Assembly (NCBI GenBank): GCA_017650795.1
Contig: JAGCEE010000209.1
Location: 1 to 6,843, forward strand
Direction: 5' to 3'
Source of the DNA: Clostridia bacterium
GTDB lineage: Bacteria; Bacillota; Clostridia; Christensenellales; UBA1242
DNA: 6,843 nt
Shown: positions 6,348-6,843 of the stretch, in pieces
Position numbering within the stretch: position 1 is the stretch's first letter
How the letters are laid out: each line of letters opens with the position of its first letter
Notes under the pieces: generated by a model
What the model saw: only the letters and a program-made list of their open reading frames with translations
What the model was told of the DNA's origin: nothing
Database searches by the model: none
Position numbers and translations under genes: made by a program

Positions 6348-6843
6348 TGATAACACTACTAAAAAAATTGAAGAAAGCAACCAAAATAGCAAAAACTTAC
6401 TAGAAAGGTTTAATGATGTAGATAACAAATACAACACCCTTTCTAAATCTAATGCCAATTTAAATTTGGAAAAGTTAGAATATAACACTCCAACCGAAAA
6501 CGAGATAAGGAGCCGTGCAAAAAACAGCTTAGAAGACTATAAAACAAAAAGCCTTAGTGCTATTGAAGACAAATACTCATCAAAAATAAATCAAATTGAT
6601 AATGATAAACAACAAGTAATCGATAGAACAACGGAGAGTGTTTCTAATTTAGAGGGCAAATATGATAGCATCAAGGAAGCAACAAAAAACGATGCAATAA
6701 AAAGAGGGCTTGCAAGGTCATCTATTGTTATAAATACGCTAAACAAAGTTGATATGCAAAAACTTGCCAGCATAAGCGAGTTGCAAAAAGAATCAAATGC
6801 AAAAATAGAAAAACTAAATAGTTCAAAAAATAGTTTAGAAAAC
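6328..6843 (+). CDS. Coiled-coil protein of unknown function (3' end cut by window)
   Basis: The frame stays open from the ATG at 6328 to the last base, giving 172 residues of an incomplete protein. It is very hydrophilic, rich in Asn, Lys, Ser and Glu, without Cys, Trp or a membrane segment, and helical with heptad-like spacing. Landmarks are LEKLEYNTPTENEIRSRAKN (47-66), YSSKINQIDNDKQQVIDR (83-100), and KNDAIKRGLARSSIVINTLN (120-139). The R-G-L-A-R-S-S-I motif is one I recall from coiled-coil proteins near the tail genes of other gut Firmicute phages, none with known function that I can name. Position after the nozzle-like gene suggests a virion protein: an internal or ejection protein like the P22 gp7/gp16/gp20 group, a short tape measure, or a fibre-associated rod. 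The missing C-terminus prevents a choice. Confidence 0.8.
   Translation, partial: MYRYSFDDNTTKKIEESNQNSKNLLERFNDVDNKYNTLSKSNANLNLEKLEYNTPTENEIRSRAKNSLEDYKTKSLSAIEDKYSSKINQIDNDKQQVIDRTTESVSNLEGKYDSIKEATKNDAIKRGLARSSIVINTLNKVDMQKLASISELQKESNAKIEKLNSSKNSLEN

Noticed and set aside
6591..6773. A 60-codon minus-strand frame near the right edge
   Set aside because: It lies opposite the coiled-coil gene, which has a strong ribosome binding site and an uninterrupted frame to the window end.
1..6843. Stop-codon reassignment, as seen in some gut phages
   Set aside because: All three stop codons end well-bounded genes at expected lengths and none interrupts a recognised protein.

Overview
This window is a compact, strictly co-oriented tailed-phage (or prophage) virion morphogenesis cassette. 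All recognised genes lie on the + strand, with gaps of 1 to about 90 bases or short overlaps. The DNA is strongly AT-rich. Arginine is mostly AGA/AGG, isoleucine is mostly ATA outside the capsid gene, and most genes have AAAGGAG-type ribosome binding sites. TAA, TAG and TGA are all used as stops, so the genetic code looks standard. Together this suggests a phage of a low-GC Firmicute, probably a Clostridia-like gut bacterium; the host assignment is inference.

Layout: (1) a portal protein whose reading frame runs off the left edge; (2) an 87-base AT-rich gap with a tandem 11-bp repeat and a possible weak promoter; (3) a 221-residue scaffolding-like protein; (4) a 422-residue major capsid protein of the HK97-fold type; (5) a 110-residue protein of unknown function; (6) a 189-residue head-tail adaptor-like protein; (7) a 500-residue beta-rich protein resembling the tail nozzle/stabilisation (P22 gp10/T7 gp12-like) family; (8) a possible 31-codon coupled micro-ORF; and (9) a coiled-coil protein that runs off the right edge. 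The last gene is open at the window end.

How they would work together: the portal nucleates the procapsid at one vertex, the scaffold directs coat assembly and then leaves, the adaptor closes the portal after packaging, and the nozzle-like protein extends the neck into a tail or hub. The order portal, scaffold, coat, adaptor, nozzle matches the P22/T7-type head-and-neck plan and argues for a short-tailed virion, though no tail fibre, tape measure, terminase or lysis gene is visible to confirm it. No prohead protease is encoded between portal and coat, so the separate scaffold is the likely assembly chaperone.

I found no convincing new biological system. The least understood parts are the 110-residue protein behind the capsid gene and the coiled-coil protein at the right edge. 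No tRNA, rRNA, CRISPR, insertion sequence or integrase is visible.
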